Source: Guptibacillus hwajinpoensis
Lineage (GTDB): Bacteria > Bacillota > Bacilli > Bacillales > Guptibacillaceae
Direction: 5' to 3'
Length of the DNA: 64,000 bases
Assembly (NCBI RefSeq): GCF_020171785.1
Contig: NZ_JAIVAE010000002.1
Location: 186,001-250,000 of the forward strand
Positions 7,485 through 15,053 of the stretch are shown piece by piece (position 1 is the stretch's first letter; each line of letters starts with the position of its first letter). Position numbers and translations under genes: made by a program. The notes below the pieces were generated by a model. That model ran no database searches and had not been told where the DNA came from. It worked only from the letters and a program-made list of their open reading frames with translations.

Positions 7485-8933
7485 ATGAAAGTTGGCGTAT
7501 CAAATCTTCGTGTAAAATACGCAGGAGCAAAAACGTTATTGTTTAACAACTTGTCACTTCAAGTTGAAGAGGGAGAAAAAGTCTTATTTCTTGGACCGAG
7601 TGGATGTGGCAAGTCGACACTGTTACAAATTTTATCTGGCTTAATTCCGAATGCCGTTCCAGTTCCGATGAAAGCGGACCAAGTGAAAACTCCTGAGTCT
7701 TCGGGCGTTGTCTTTCAAGATCCGGATTCTCAATTTTGCATGCCTTATGTAGATGAAGAGATGGCTTTCGTTCTCGAGAATCGAGCAATACCTCAACCTG
7801 AAATGAAGAAGTTGATTTGTCTCTATCTTCATAAAGTGGGTCTTTCCTTTTCTGATCCACATGTCGAAATAAGCTCTCTTTCTCAAGGAATGAAACAGCG
7901 TCTCGCCATCGCTTCTATGCTTGCTCTCGAACCAGACGTTATCTTTTTAGATGAACCAACCGCATTGCTCGATCCGGAAGGAACAACGGAAGTTTGGAAT
8001 ACGATAAAGCAAATCAATGAAAAACAAACGATGATCATCGTGGAACATAAAATTGATGAAGTAATTCACTTTGTTGATCGAATTGTGTTATTTGATTCAA
8101 AAGGAAAGATGATTGCCGATGCCGATCCTAAAAGTGTGTTTTCATTTTATAAGCCTAAACTAAAGGAATACGGCATCTGGTATCCGGGCGTTTGGGATGA
8201 ACATAGGAAAGAAAATAATCTTCCAGCCCCTTATGTAAAAGGACAGCAACTGATGGTCATAAATCAGCTACAAGGCTACCGCGGAAAAACGCCAAAAATT
8301 GAAGTATCAGATGCGATTGCTCATGAAGGCGAATGGATTGTGGTTACAGGTAAAAATGGAGCTGGAAAGAGTTCATTTCTGTTAAGTTTGATGAATGTCA
8401 TGAAAACAACAGGTACGAAAAGCGTAAGAGGGCAATTAAAAACAATCAAGGCATCGCGAGAGCAGCTTGCTTTTGTTTTTCAAAATCCGGAATTTCAGTT
8501 TATTACAAATTCCGTATATGATGAGCTTGCTTACTCACTTGAGATGATGGACGACAGGAACGTAGCAGAAAAAGTAAAGAACTGGCTCGAGGCTTATGAT
8601 TTACATCACGTTCAAAACCTTCATCCTTATCAGCTTTCTACCGGTCAAAAGAGACGACTAAGTGTGGGGACGTCATTGTTTGGGGATCAACCTGTTTTGT
8701 TGTTAGATGAACCAACATTTGGACAGGATGCAAGCAATACATTTAAGCTTCTAGATTTATTTGAACAATTAAGGTCTAAGGGTATGCTAATTATAATGGT
8801 TACGCATGATGAGATGGTTGTGCAAAACTACGCTACGAGAGAGTGGGTCATACATGAGGGAAAGCTGATCGAAGATAGGAAGTTAGAACGTCGGGAAGAG
8901 GAGGAACGTTATGCAGTGGACTCTACAATATGA
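7485..8933 (+). CDS. ykoD: YkoD, dual-domain ATPase of thiamine/HMP ECF transporter
   Basis: ATP-binding subunit with two tandem ABC domains, which together drive the ECF importer. Domain 1: Walker A GPSGCGKST (about residues 32-40), signature LSQGMKQRL, Walker B VIFLDEPTALLD. Domain 2 (about residue 265 on): Walker A GKNGAGKSS, signature LSTGQKRRL, Walker B VLLLDEPTFGQD. Length 482, as expected for a fused A-A' subunit. The preceding sequence AAGGGGTGG serves as its ribosome binding site. Its end overlaps the start of ykoC by 23 bases. Confidence 0.94.
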   Translation: MKVGVSNLRVKYAGAKTLLFNNLSLQVEEGEKVLFLGPSGCGKSTLLQILSGLIPNAVPVPMKADQVKTPESSGVVFQDPDSQFCMPYVDEEMAFVLENRAIPQPEMKKLICLYLHKVGLSFSDPHVEISSLSQGMKQRLAIASMLALEPDVIFLDEPTALLDPEGTTEVWNTIKQINEKQTMIIVEHKIDEVIHFVDRIVLFDSKGKMIADADPKSVFSFYKPKLKEYGIWYPGVWDEHRKENNLPAPYVKGQQLMVINQLQGYRGKTPKIEVSDAIAHEGEWIVVTGKNGAGKSSFLLSLMNVMKTTGTKSVRGQLKTIKASREQLAFVFQNPEFQFITNSVYDELAYSLEMMDDRNVAEKVKNWLEAYDLHHVQNLHPYQLSTGQKRRLSVGTSLFGDQPVLLLDEPTFGQDASNTFKLLDLFEQLRSKGMLIIMVTHDEMVVQNYATREWVIHEGKLIEDRKLERREEEERYAVDSTI

Positions 8934-9705
8934 AGAAACCTGGCTTCATCGCTTAAACCCTGCCTTTAAATTGGTTTTCTTTCTTTCACTATTTCTCACT
9001 CTCTTGTTTGTTCATAATCCGAATGTGATGAGTAATTTAACCTTTGTACCGTTCATTCTAGTTTTATTTGCAACAGGACATCGAAGGATCGTAATAGCGC
9101 TATTGCTTATCCCGTTTTTATTATTATTTTTCTCAAGTGCATCGAGCATGATGTTTTTTGGGCAAGGATCCACAACATGGTGGAGGTGGGGAATTGTTCA
9201 CATTACGGAAGAAAGCTTTTTTCGAGGGCTCCACATTGGATTTCGAGCGTTAAATTTCGCTCTATTAGGTCTGTTATTTGCGCTTACGACGCGACCTGTC
9301 TTTCTATTTTATTCTCTCATTCAACAGCTTAAAGTGCCGCCTAGGTTTGCCTATAGTTTCATGGCAGCTGTGCGAATTCTTCCCGTTATGGTGGAGGAGT
9401 TCCAACAGCTTAGGGCCGCTTTATTAATTCGAGGAGTGAAAAAGAAAAAAGGGTTGCGACGCGTCACGCAATCCATTATGCTCTACGCTGTTCCGCTACT
9501 CTCGCAAAGCATTCGTAGAGCTCATCGGATTGCTGTTGCGATGGAAGCGAAGCAGTTTAATAATAAAGAGAGAACGTATTATTACAAACAGACTTTTTCG
9601 AAAGTAGACATTTATTTTGTTCTCTATATCATAGCGGGCTTTTGTCTCTCATATTGGATCGGTTATACGTTCCCATACTTTGAGATAACAGATGTTCGAA
9701 ATTAA
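8911..9705 (+). CDS. ykoC: YkoC, transmembrane T component of thiamine/HMP ECF transporter
   Basis: Transmembrane coupling subunit (CbiQ-like) that transmits ATPase movements to YkoE. 264 residues with hydrophobic segments near 20-40, 45-75, 105-125 and 235-255. The ECF T-component coupling signatures appear as AALLIRGVKKKKG and RAHRIAVAMEAKQF (the two Ala-Arg-Gly-like motifs). The ATG lies inside the end of ykoD behind GAGGAGG, indicating coupled translation. Last gene of the riboswitch operon, followed by a strong terminator. Confidence 0.93.
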   Translation: MQWTLQYEETWLHRLNPAFKLVFFLSLFLTLLFVHNPNVMSNLTFVPFILVLFATGHRRIVIALLLIPFLLLFFSSASSMMFFGQGSTTWWRWGIVHITEESFFRGLHIGFRALNFALLGLLFALTTRPVFLFYSLIQQLKVPPRFAYSFMAAVRILPVMVEEFQQLRAALLIRGVKKKKGLRRVTQSIMLYAVPLLSQSIRRAHRIAVAMEAKQFNNKERTYYYKQTFSKVDIYFVLYIIAGFCLSYWIGYTFPYFEITDVRN

Positions 9706-9735
9706 GAAACCAGCTAGTTAAACTAGCCGGTTTCT
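9706..9735 (+). terminator. Terminator of the tenA-ykoEDC operon
   Basis: The inverted repeat AAACCAGCTAG / CTAGCCGGTTT with a short loop and a TTTC tail lies 3 bases after the ykoC stop. Confidence 0.85.
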
Positions 9736-9750
9736 TTGTGTGTTAAAGCC

Positions 9751-9882
9751 TTATAAATGATCGGTGTCTTTTGAATATTGATGTTTACCGCCTTCACGGT
9801 TTTCTTCCTTTAACCTGTTTTTTAACATTCGTTTCGCGTTTTTATCAACAGGTTTTTTGTTGTTATCTTTTGTCGATGACAA
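9751..9882 (-). CDS. Small basic Bacillaceae protein (DUF3941-like)
   Basis: 43 residues, very polar and rich in Lys/Asn/Glu (KNAKRMLKNRLKEENREGG, ending QYSKDTDHL). I chose the TTG at 9882 because AAGGGAGG is 7 bases upstream; an ATG at 9933 has no good site. The KxYSKxTDHL ending matches my recollection of the DUF3941 small-protein family, without known function. No membrane segment. It stands alone between ykoC and yitS. Confidence 0.6.
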   Translation of the reverse strand: MSSTKDNNKKPVDKNAKRMLKNRLKEENREGGKHQYSKDTDHL

Positions 9883-9962
9883 TTCAAGTCCTCCCTTGCT
9901 GTCAGGATGGCCATGCACATTTATAGAGTACACGATAATGCGACATCCTATGTAAAAGGAAG

Positions 9963-10817
9963 CTACTTATTTAGGAAAAATAAAGCAAGCGTACCTGGAC
10001 CCGAGTGAGAACCGATCGTTGCGCCTACTTCATGAATGACAAAGCGCTCGCTACCATATGTTTCTTGAATCGCACTTTTTAACTTTTCGGCACTTTCAAG
10101 ATCGTCACCGTGAGAGATACCAATTAATTGGGACTGTAGATTGACGCCACGTTCTTGCATAATCTCAACCATCCGCTTTGTCACTTTGTTTTTTCCACGT
10201 ATCTTTTCAATAGGGATAAGCTTTCCATCATCCACATGAAGCACTGGTTTGATTTTTAACATTCCGCCAAAGAAGGCAGAAGCTTTACTTACTCGACCGC
10301 CACGCTGAAGAAATTCGAGATCATCTACTGTGAAAATGTGCTCCATATGCGTTAAATAGTCGCTGTGCAAGCTCTCAGAAATATGCTCAAATGATTTTCC
10401 GTTCTCAGCAAGCTCTGCAGCATGAATCGCCATAAGGCCATAACCAAGTGATGCTGCTTTTGAGTCAATCACTTCCATTTGAACGTTAGGGAATTCTTCC
10501 TGCACTTCATTTTTTATAATAGCAGCAGATTGATATGTTCCAGAGATACCCGATGATAGAGCGATATAAATGAATGGCTGACCTTTTTCGGCATATTTCA
10601 TAAACGTTTCTTTTATTCTTGCTGGAGGAATTTGCGACGTTTTAGCCATTGTTCCTTCACGTAACAGTTTGTACAATTCTTTCGCTTGAATTTCTTCTCG
10701 GTCGTAATATTCTTCCTCGCCAATGATAACCATTAAAGGCATGATTTCAATTTGGTGCTTTTTTACAAGATCCTCTGGTAAATCTGAGGCACTATCTGTA
10801 ATGATTTGAACGTTCAT
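9963..10817 (-). CDS. yitS: DegV-family fatty-acid-binding protein (YitS-like)
   Basis: DegV proteins bind a fatty acid and serve as FakB-type partners of fatty acid kinase. The N-terminal strand and motif IITDSASDLP, the SSGISGTYQSA loop that contacts the carboxylate, and GGRVSKASAFFG are diagnostic. 284 residues from ATG at 10817; an upstream ATG at 10838 adds seven residues but has no ribosome site. Position next to yitT-yitU-yitV-yitW matches the B. subtilis yit block, which supports the yitS name. Confidence 0.88.
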   Translation of the reverse strand: MNVQIITDSASDLPEDLVKKHQIEIMPLMVIIGEEEYYDREEIQAKELYKLLREGTMAKTSQIPPARIKETFMKYAEKGQPFIYIALSSGISGTYQSAAIIKNEVQEEFPNVQMEVIDSKAASLGYGLMAIHAAELAENGKSFEHISESLHSDYLTHMEHIFTVDDLEFLQRGGRVSKASAFFGGMLKIKPVLHVDDGKLIPIEKIRGKNKVTKRMVEIMQERGVNLQSQLIGISHGDDLESAEKLKSAIQETYGSERFVIHEVGATIGSHSGPGTLALFFLNK

Positions 10818-10938
10818 ATTGGACCATCGTCCCTTCATTAATTAGTAAATACGTATGTAGATTAAAGCTTGTTTTCTTAAAGTTTATCCCCTAGTCCATT
10901 GGAAATCAATCCTATTAAAGAAGTAGAATAGAAAACAG

Positions 10939-10972
10939 TTGACGTAGTTGAAATTGTTTGTTTAGATAAACA
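10939..10972 (+). promoter_or_regulatory. Candidate yitT promoter with palindrome over the -10
   Basis: TTGACG, a 17-base spacer, then TTAGAT form a plausible sigma-A promoter. The -10 lies inside the palindrome TGTTTA-GA-TAAACA (10959-10972), which could be an operator. The rest of the 290-base gap between yitS and yitT shows only one more small hairpin (GGTTA/TAACC near 11005). Weak evidence, by eye. Confidence 0.35.
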
Positions 10973-11106
10973 TGGCTAAGTCGAAGGGTTAGTTTGTAAC
11001 CAAACAATGAACGACAAAGTGTTTGAGTAGAAGCAAGATTATGTGAGAACTCAATTAAAATTCTGTAAACGAGTTAAAGCTCTGTTTCAAAAAGAAGGTG
11101 CTATGT

Positions 11107-11946
11107 TTGGAAGAAGTAAAAAAAATTATTGTCATTCTCTTAGGTGCGATTCTCGGGGCTGTGTCTCTTAACTTGTTTCTAATTCCTGCAAATGTGTATG
11201 CGAGCGGGTTTACAGGGATCGCGCAGCTCATTTCAAGCGTACTAAGTGATTATACACCTATTACGATCTCGACAGGTATTCTGCTCATGTTACTCAATAT
11301 TCCTGTTGCCATTCTTGGATGGAAGAAAGTAGGGAAGTCCTTTACATTATATAGTGTGATTAGCGTAGGGGCTACCACTATATTTCTTGAAATCATTCCG
11401 GTCCAAGCGCTTTCAGAGGATATTTTGTTAAATGCAGTATTTGGAGGCGTCATTGCAGCGATTGGTATCGGTTTTACGTTAAAATGGGGGGCTTCTACGG
11501 GCGGAATGGACATTGTCGCTATGATCCTTTCTAGAATGAAAGATCGTCCGATTGGTACGTATTTCTTTAGCATGAACGCGTTGATTATTCTAACAGCGGG
11601 AATGCTGTACGGTTGGGAAAAAGCGCTTTACACGCTCGTTACCTTATATGTATCCTCTCGCGTGATTGATGTCATACACACTCGTCACGAAAAATTAACG
11701 GCCATGATCGTAACTGCGAAAGGTGACGAAATGCAAAAAGCTATTCACGATCGTTTAGTAAGAGGAATCACCAAGCTTCCAGCCAAAGGAGCTTACCGAG
11801 GTGAACCAAAAGAAATGCTCATGATCGTTGTCACAAGATATGAACTCTATGACCTTGAACACATCATTCAAGACATCGACCCAACAGCCTTCACCAACAT
11901 CGTCAACACCACAGGCATATTTGGTTTCTTTAGAACGGATGGTTAG
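11107..11946 (+). CDS. yitT: YitT-family membrane protein (DUF161/DUF2179)
   Basis: Integral membrane protein of unknown transport role. Five hydrophobic segments span roughly residues 5-190 (VILLGAILGAVSLNLFLIP; FTGIAQLISSVL; LNAVFGGVIAAIGIGFTL; others), with the conserved GGxDI block GASTGGMDIVAMILSR. The C-terminal about 80 residues are the soluble DUF2179 domain (ITKLPAKGAYRGEPKEMLMIVVTRYE). I chose TTG at 11107 because AGAAGGTG sits 5 bases upstream; a GTG at 11098 gives three more residues. 279 residues, normal for the family. Divergent from yitS, as in the B. subtilis yit block. Confidence 0.9.
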   Translation: MEEVKKIIVILLGAILGAVSLNLFLIPANVYASGFTGIAQLISSVLSDYTPITISTGILLMLLNIPVAILGWKKVGKSFTLYSVISVGATTIFLEIIPVQALSEDILLNAVFGGVIAAIGIGFTLKWGASTGGMDIVAMILSRMKDRPIGTYFFSMNALIILTAGMLYGWEKALYTLVTLYVSSRVIDVIHTRHEKLTAMIVTAKGDEMQKAIHDRLVRGITKLPAKGAYRGEPKEMLMIVVTRYELYDLEHIIQDIDPTAFTNIVNTTGIFGFFRTDG

Positions 11947-12058
11947 AAAAGCGGAGACGAGCGTTTAGAAACGGAGATATTGGAACTCTTGAACTAGAAC
12001 ACGTTCTTTGTGTTCTGGTGAAAGAGTGAAATATCGGAGTTTCTGCGAGTCGCAGCTG
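11945..12058 (-). repeat. Dispersed hairpin repeat, copy A1
   Basis: Reads, on the minus strand, as the same element as the copy at 22259-22384. A four-tier hairpin spans 11967-12044: AGAAAC/GTTTCT, GATATT/AATATC, ACTCTT/AAGAGT and AGAACAC/GTGTTCT around a 7-base loop. It is flanked by the conserved AAAAGCGGAGACGAGCGTTT edge. The edge directly follows the yitT stop codon. Confidence 0.8.
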
Positions 12059-12062
12059 GACA

Positions 12063-12201
12063 AGAAAAGCGGAGACGAGCGTTTAGAAACGGAGATATTG
12101 GAAGTTTTGAACTAGAACACGTCCTTTGTGTTCGGATGAAAAGCGGAAGCGTCCGTTTAGACACGGTAGGCACTGGAGGCTTTTCACCGAAACACTTCCT
12201 T
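12063..12201 (-). repeat. Dispersed hairpin repeat, truncated mosaic copies A2 and A3
   Basis: From 12063 the left half of copy A1 is repeated almost exactly (AAAAGCGGAGACGAGCGTTT...AGAACAC). The right half then switches at GTGTTCGGATGAAAAG (about 12128-12143), which matches the 32-kb copies, and runs straight into another unit edge (AAAAGCGGAAGCGTCCGTTT) that is cut at its loop near 12201. The region is a mosaic of partial units. Confidence 0.7.
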
Positions 12202-12240
12202 AAAGCTCTCATTAAAAAAACGAAAAACCCATCATCAACA

Positions 12241-12277
12241 AAAAAGTTCCTCAGGATAATTCCTGAGGAACTTTTTT
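12241..12277. terminator. Strong bidirectional terminator
   Basis: AAAAGTTCCTCAGG / CCTGAGGAACTTTTTT forms a long hairpin with T-runs in both directions. It ends the Nfu_N gene on the minus strand and any transcript leaving yitT through the repeats. Confidence 0.9.
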
Positions 12278-12538
12278 CTATGCGTTATTAGAGATGGTTT
12301 CCTTTACTTCAGGAAGTAAAGTATCCCAATCCGCTTCAGGCATTTTGTTAATCGTAATGAAATCCTGGTAACCAAATACATTATCCACGCCGTCTAATTT
12401 TAGAAGGGCAGCTGCCATTGCGTGGTCAGGGGTGTCGTTCTTCTTAAAAGAGTGACTTGAAGACCCTTCAAAAAGCTGCTGATCAGCAGTGATTTTAACT
12501 GCATTTGGGTTTGGTGTACGGTCTACGCGTAGTTCCAT
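12278..12538 (-). CDS. Stand-alone Nfu N-terminal (NifU-like scaffold) domain protein
   Basis: 86 residues that match the Nfu_N domain, usually fused to the Fe-S-carrying NifU C-terminal domain. The family signature RTPNPNAVKITADQ is at the start, and the later LLKLDGVDNVFGYQDFITI segment follows the usual fold. No cysteine is present, so it cannot bind a cluster on its own through CxxC. A role as a partner in iron-sulfur protein assembly is inferred. GAAAGGAGG precedes the ATG. Confidence 0.85.
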   Translation of the reverse strand: MELRVDRTPNPNAVKITADQQLFEGSSSHSFKKNDTPDHAMAAALLKLDGVDNVFGYQDFITINKMPEADWDTLLPEVKETISNNA

Positions 12539-12609
12539 AGTATACGCCTCCTTTCGCTTTCATTTATTAGTGTATCAGAAACGCTCTTTGCAGCAAATAA
12601 CCATTCTTG

Positions 12610-13068
12610 TTAAGAAGAGAAAGTAAAGCCGTAGCGTTTTGAGATAATATCGTGAAACCCAAGAGAATTATACAAATGCTTCGTAATCGCATTGTTAATG
12701 CCCGTTTCAAGTTCGATGCCTTTAATGCCCTCATTTTCTGCCCAATAGATCACATGAAGAAGTAGTTTTCTACCAATCCCTTGATTTCGAGCATCTGGGT
12801 CTACGAACAATTCGTTTAACCAAATATAAGGACCTCCACTAGCGAGGCTAACTCCGATATTAAAAAAAGCTACGCCAAGTACATCATCGTCAGATTCTGC
12901 AATAACGATCCTTGAAGCTGTTTGTTCTTCAAGGGCAAGCTTTACTCCTTTAACGAGTTTTTCATAGCTTCCATTCTGATCAGAACGGGTAATTTGCTTC
13001 ATTAGTAAGTTTGAAACCTTTTCAATCATTTCTTTATCTGTCTGGCTCGATAATTGGTACACATTCAT
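12610..13068 (-). CDS. GNAT-family N-acetyltransferase
   Basis: Acetyl-CoA-dependent transferase of unknown substrate. The acetyl-CoA loop is visible as DARNQGIGRKLLLHVI (R/Q-x-x-G-x-G/A), with preceding strand WLNELFVDP and the C-terminal NAITKHLYNSLGFH block. Start ATG at 13068 has GGAGGTGG upstream; an ATG at 13113 would add 15 residues without a ribosome site. 152 residues, typical single-domain length. Divergent from the ATP-pyrophosphatase gene. Confidence 0.88.
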   Translation of the reverse strand: MNVYQLSSQTDKEMIEKVSNLLMKQITRSDQNGSYEKLVKGVKLALEEQTASRIVIAESDDDVLGVAFFNIGVSLASGGPYIWLNELFVDPDARNQGIGRKLLLHVIYWAENEGIKGIELETGINNAITKHLYNSLGFHDIISKRYGFTFSS

Positions 13069-13215
13069 TACCGTTCCACCTCCGTCATACTGTTTCGACC
13101 CCATCATCAACAATCCCTTTTATGAGGTCGAGAATAAAATATTAATTTAATTGCTGGTAATTTGAAACATTCAGCCATTTTCATTCGTCTATAAGATAGG
13201 GAAGGAGCTTACAAG

Positions 13216-13884
13216 ATGAATATGATCTTTTCATGGAGCTCTGGAAAAGATAGCGCCATGGCTTTATACGACTGTCTTTCACACTCTCATTTTCAAGTGA
13301 GAGCGTTATGGACAACGGTGAATGAAACGAATAGGTCCATTCCATTTCACGGCGTCGATACCGCGCTGTTAAAAAAACAAGCAGATGCAATCGGTATTCC
13401 TTTAACGATAACCAATTTACCAGATAATTGTACAAATAAGCAATACGAGAAGCTTGTTCGGAAGCAATATCAATCATTTCGAAAAGAAGGAGTCGAAGGT
13501 GTCGCTTTTGCGGATTTGTTTTTAGAGGACATACGCCACTATCGCAACACTCTTTTACAGGACTATCAATTAAAAGCCATCTATCCCATTTGGAAACAGC
13601 CAACTTTACATACAGCGAAACGATTTCTGGCACATGGATTTAAAGCCATTATCACTACTGTCGATGAAACGAAGCTTCAGAGTGAATGGATAGGAGAGGC
13701 ATTCGATGAAACTTTTTTAGAAGCGCTTCCGGAACACGTCGATCCGTGCGGAGAAAATGGTGAATTTCATACATTTGTTTATGATGGCCCAATTTTCTCT
13801 AAAGCCGTCTCTTTTGATATACAGGAGATTAGAAAAAAGGGATCCTTTCATACAGTGCGATTAACGTCGAAATCGAAAAGGTAA
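13216..13884 (+). CDS. Dph6-related ATP pyrophosphatase
   Basis: N-type ATP pyrophosphatase related to diphthine-ammonia ligase. The PP-loop is FSWSSGKDSAMAL, the family block is EGVAFADLFLEDIRHYRN, and DPCGENGEFHTFVYDGPIF is the conserved C-terminal substrate-region motif. Bacteria lack diphthamide, so the actual amidation or adenylation substrate is unknown. 222 residues, complete. GGGAAGGAGC precedes the ATG. The SGNH-like gene follows 22 bases later and is probably co-transcribed. Confidence 0.88.
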   Translation: MNMIFSWSSGKDSAMALYDCLSHSHFQVRALWTTVNETNRSIPFHGVDTALLKKQADAIGIPLTITNLPDNCTNKQYEKLVRKQYQSFRKEGVEGVAFADLFLEDIRHYRNTLLQDYQLKAIYPIWKQPTLHTAKRFLAHGFKAIITTVDETKLQSEWIGEAFDETFLEALPEHVDPCGENGEFHTFVYDGPIFSKAVSFDIQEIRKKGSFHTVRLTSKSKR

Positions 13885-13906
13885 GGAAAGAAGGGGGGAG
13901 AAGAAA

Positions 13907-14488
13907 ATGCCGGTACTTGTTTGTTTTGGGGATTGTCTGACGGCTAGAGAAGTAGACGATAAAGGAAACGAGCGACTGACGTCTCGGATTAGAGGAGCTC
14001 TTGATGAATGGATCGTCATCAACGCAGGTTCCACGCCAACTTCTCGTGAAGGAGTGTCGCGATTTCAATCAGATGTCTTAAGTTACCAACCGGATTATGT
14101 TACCATTTTTTTTGGTACACAAGAAGCTTGTTTGATCGACGGATCAGATATCAGTGAGTTTGAAAGAAATATAGGATATATGGTTAACAATCTTCCTCCG
14201 GAGCGAGTGATTCTGATATCACCTTCACCTGTTATGAATGAGGAGAATGCTTCGGTTACGAATCAGAAAATTGAGGGATATGCAGAACGGATTCGTTTTT
14301 TGGCTAGAAAGTTTGGGACGAGACATATTGATCTTTGGCAACTGATACAGGAAAGTCGAAAAAGTAAAACACTTTATGAAAAAGACGGTGTTCAGTTAAG
14401 TTCCAGGGGGTATAAACTGATTACGAAAGAAGTTTTAAAATCCCTTGGTAGAAAAACAAGGCTGAAACCGACGATTAAATTATTCTAA
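13907..14488 (+). CDS. SGNH/GDSL-fold protein with degenerate catalytic residues
   Basis: Fold and block order match lysophospholipase-like SGNH hydrolases: block I FGDCLTAR, block II INAGSTPTSREG, block III FFGTQEAC, block V DGVQLSSRGY. The catalytic serine of GDS is cysteine (C10), the GxND block III reads GTQE, and the catalytic histidine of DxxH is glutamine (Q163). The DNA codons for these positions are unambiguous. It is therefore either a pseudo-enzyme or uses altered chemistry. 193 residues with a good site AGAAGGGGGGAG ahead. Cytoplasmic, no signal peptide. Confidence 0.82.
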   Translation: MPVLVCFGDCLTAREVDDKGNERLTSRIRGALDEWIVINAGSTPTSREGVSRFQSDVLSYQPDYVTIFFGTQEACLIDGSDISEFERNIGYMVNNLPPERVILISPSPVMNEENASVTNQKIEGYAERIRFLARKFGTRHIDLWQLIQESRKSKTLYEKDGVQLSSRGYKLITKEVLKSLGRKTRLKPTIKLF

Positions 14489-14532
14489 TGAATCTGACGA
14501 CAGAATTTAAGGAAGCGGCAAGTTCGAAAATA

Positions 14533-14566
14533 AAGAAACCCGTCACGAGTTGACGGGTTTCTTTTA
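14533..14566 (+). terminator. Terminator of the ATP pyrophosphatase/SGNH operon
   Basis: GAAACCCGTCA / TGACGGGTTTC with a CGAG-type loop and a TTTT tail lies 45 bases after the SGNH stop. Confidence 0.88.
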
Positions 14567-14577
14567 TGGGGAAAAAA

Positions 14578-14802
14578 TTAAAAGGGTTTATTGGATGCTT
14601 CATGGCTAAGTTCTTGAATGACTTCCTGGTATGAAGTGAGCTGTTCTTTTTCAGCGCTAGTTGATTGATGGAAAGCGGCAGAAAGATTGTTAAGGGCCAC
14701 GTTGATTTGATTTTGTGCATCTGGATGTCCGCTTGTAGCCATTTGTTCTGCTCTTTCTACCGCTTCACGGGCACGTTGGAAATATTGATTTCCCATCTTC
14801 AT
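14578..14802 (-). CDS. DUF3813 small protein
   Basis: 74 residues, helical and soluble (NQYFQRAREAVERAEQMA then NQINVALNNLSAAFHQS). The pattern matches the Bacillaceae DUF3813 family, with no known function. ATG at 14802 overlaps the stop of the preceding small gene by ATGA; ATG at 14796, six bases from GGTGGTGA, is equally possible. The two small genes form an operon. Confidence 0.75.
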   Translation of the reverse strand: MKMGNQYFQRAREAVERAEQMATSGHPDAQNQINVALNNLSAAFHQSTSAEKEQLTSYQEVIQELSHEASNKPF

Positions 14803-14942
14803 TCACCACCAGACAAATTTTCTTGTTGCTGTTTCTTTCGTTGCTGACTACTTAAACTTGTCAAGTCGTGCTGATCCATGTTTTGCACGGCACGATCCGC
14901 ACCTTCTTTTATCATCCGCTTCGTTTTGCTATTCTTTGCCAT
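14799..14942 (-). CDS. Small basic hypothetical protein upstream of DUF3813
   Basis: 47 residues, MAKNSKTKRMIKEGADRAVQ then a Gln/Lys-rich stretch ending ENLSGGE. GGGAGG lies 9 bases before the ATG, and the stop overlaps the next start by ATGA. I do not recognise a named family. The clean ribosome site and coupling to a conserved gene make it a likely real gene. Confidence 0.65.
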   Translation of the reverse strand: MAKNSKTKRMIKEGADRAVQNMDQHDLTSLSSQQRKKQQQENLSGGE

Positions 14943-15025
14943 GAGTGAATCCCTCCCTTTCCTTTATAGGATGAGTTCTTCAATCAGTTATTATTCTGCA
15001 TTGATCTCTCCTTTTGAGAAAATAA

Positions 15026-15053
15026 AAAAGACAGCTTATGATAGCTGTCTTTT
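15026..15053 (-). terminator. Terminator overlapping the yitU stop
   Basis: On the minus strand AAAGACAGCTA / TAGCTGTCTTT-type arms are followed by a T-run. The left arm is the last codons of yitU (KRQLS-stop), so the terminator is built into the coding end. Confidence 0.85.

Noticed and set aside
11945-12201. Insertion sequence or MITE
   Set aside because: No transposase and no clear target-site duplications. The mosaic edges fit repeat rearrangement better than one transposition event, although a mobile origin cannot be excluded.
11994-12212. 72-residue minus-strand frame in the repeat region
   Set aside because: It runs through hairpin repeats, has no ribosome site, and no resemblance to a protein family.
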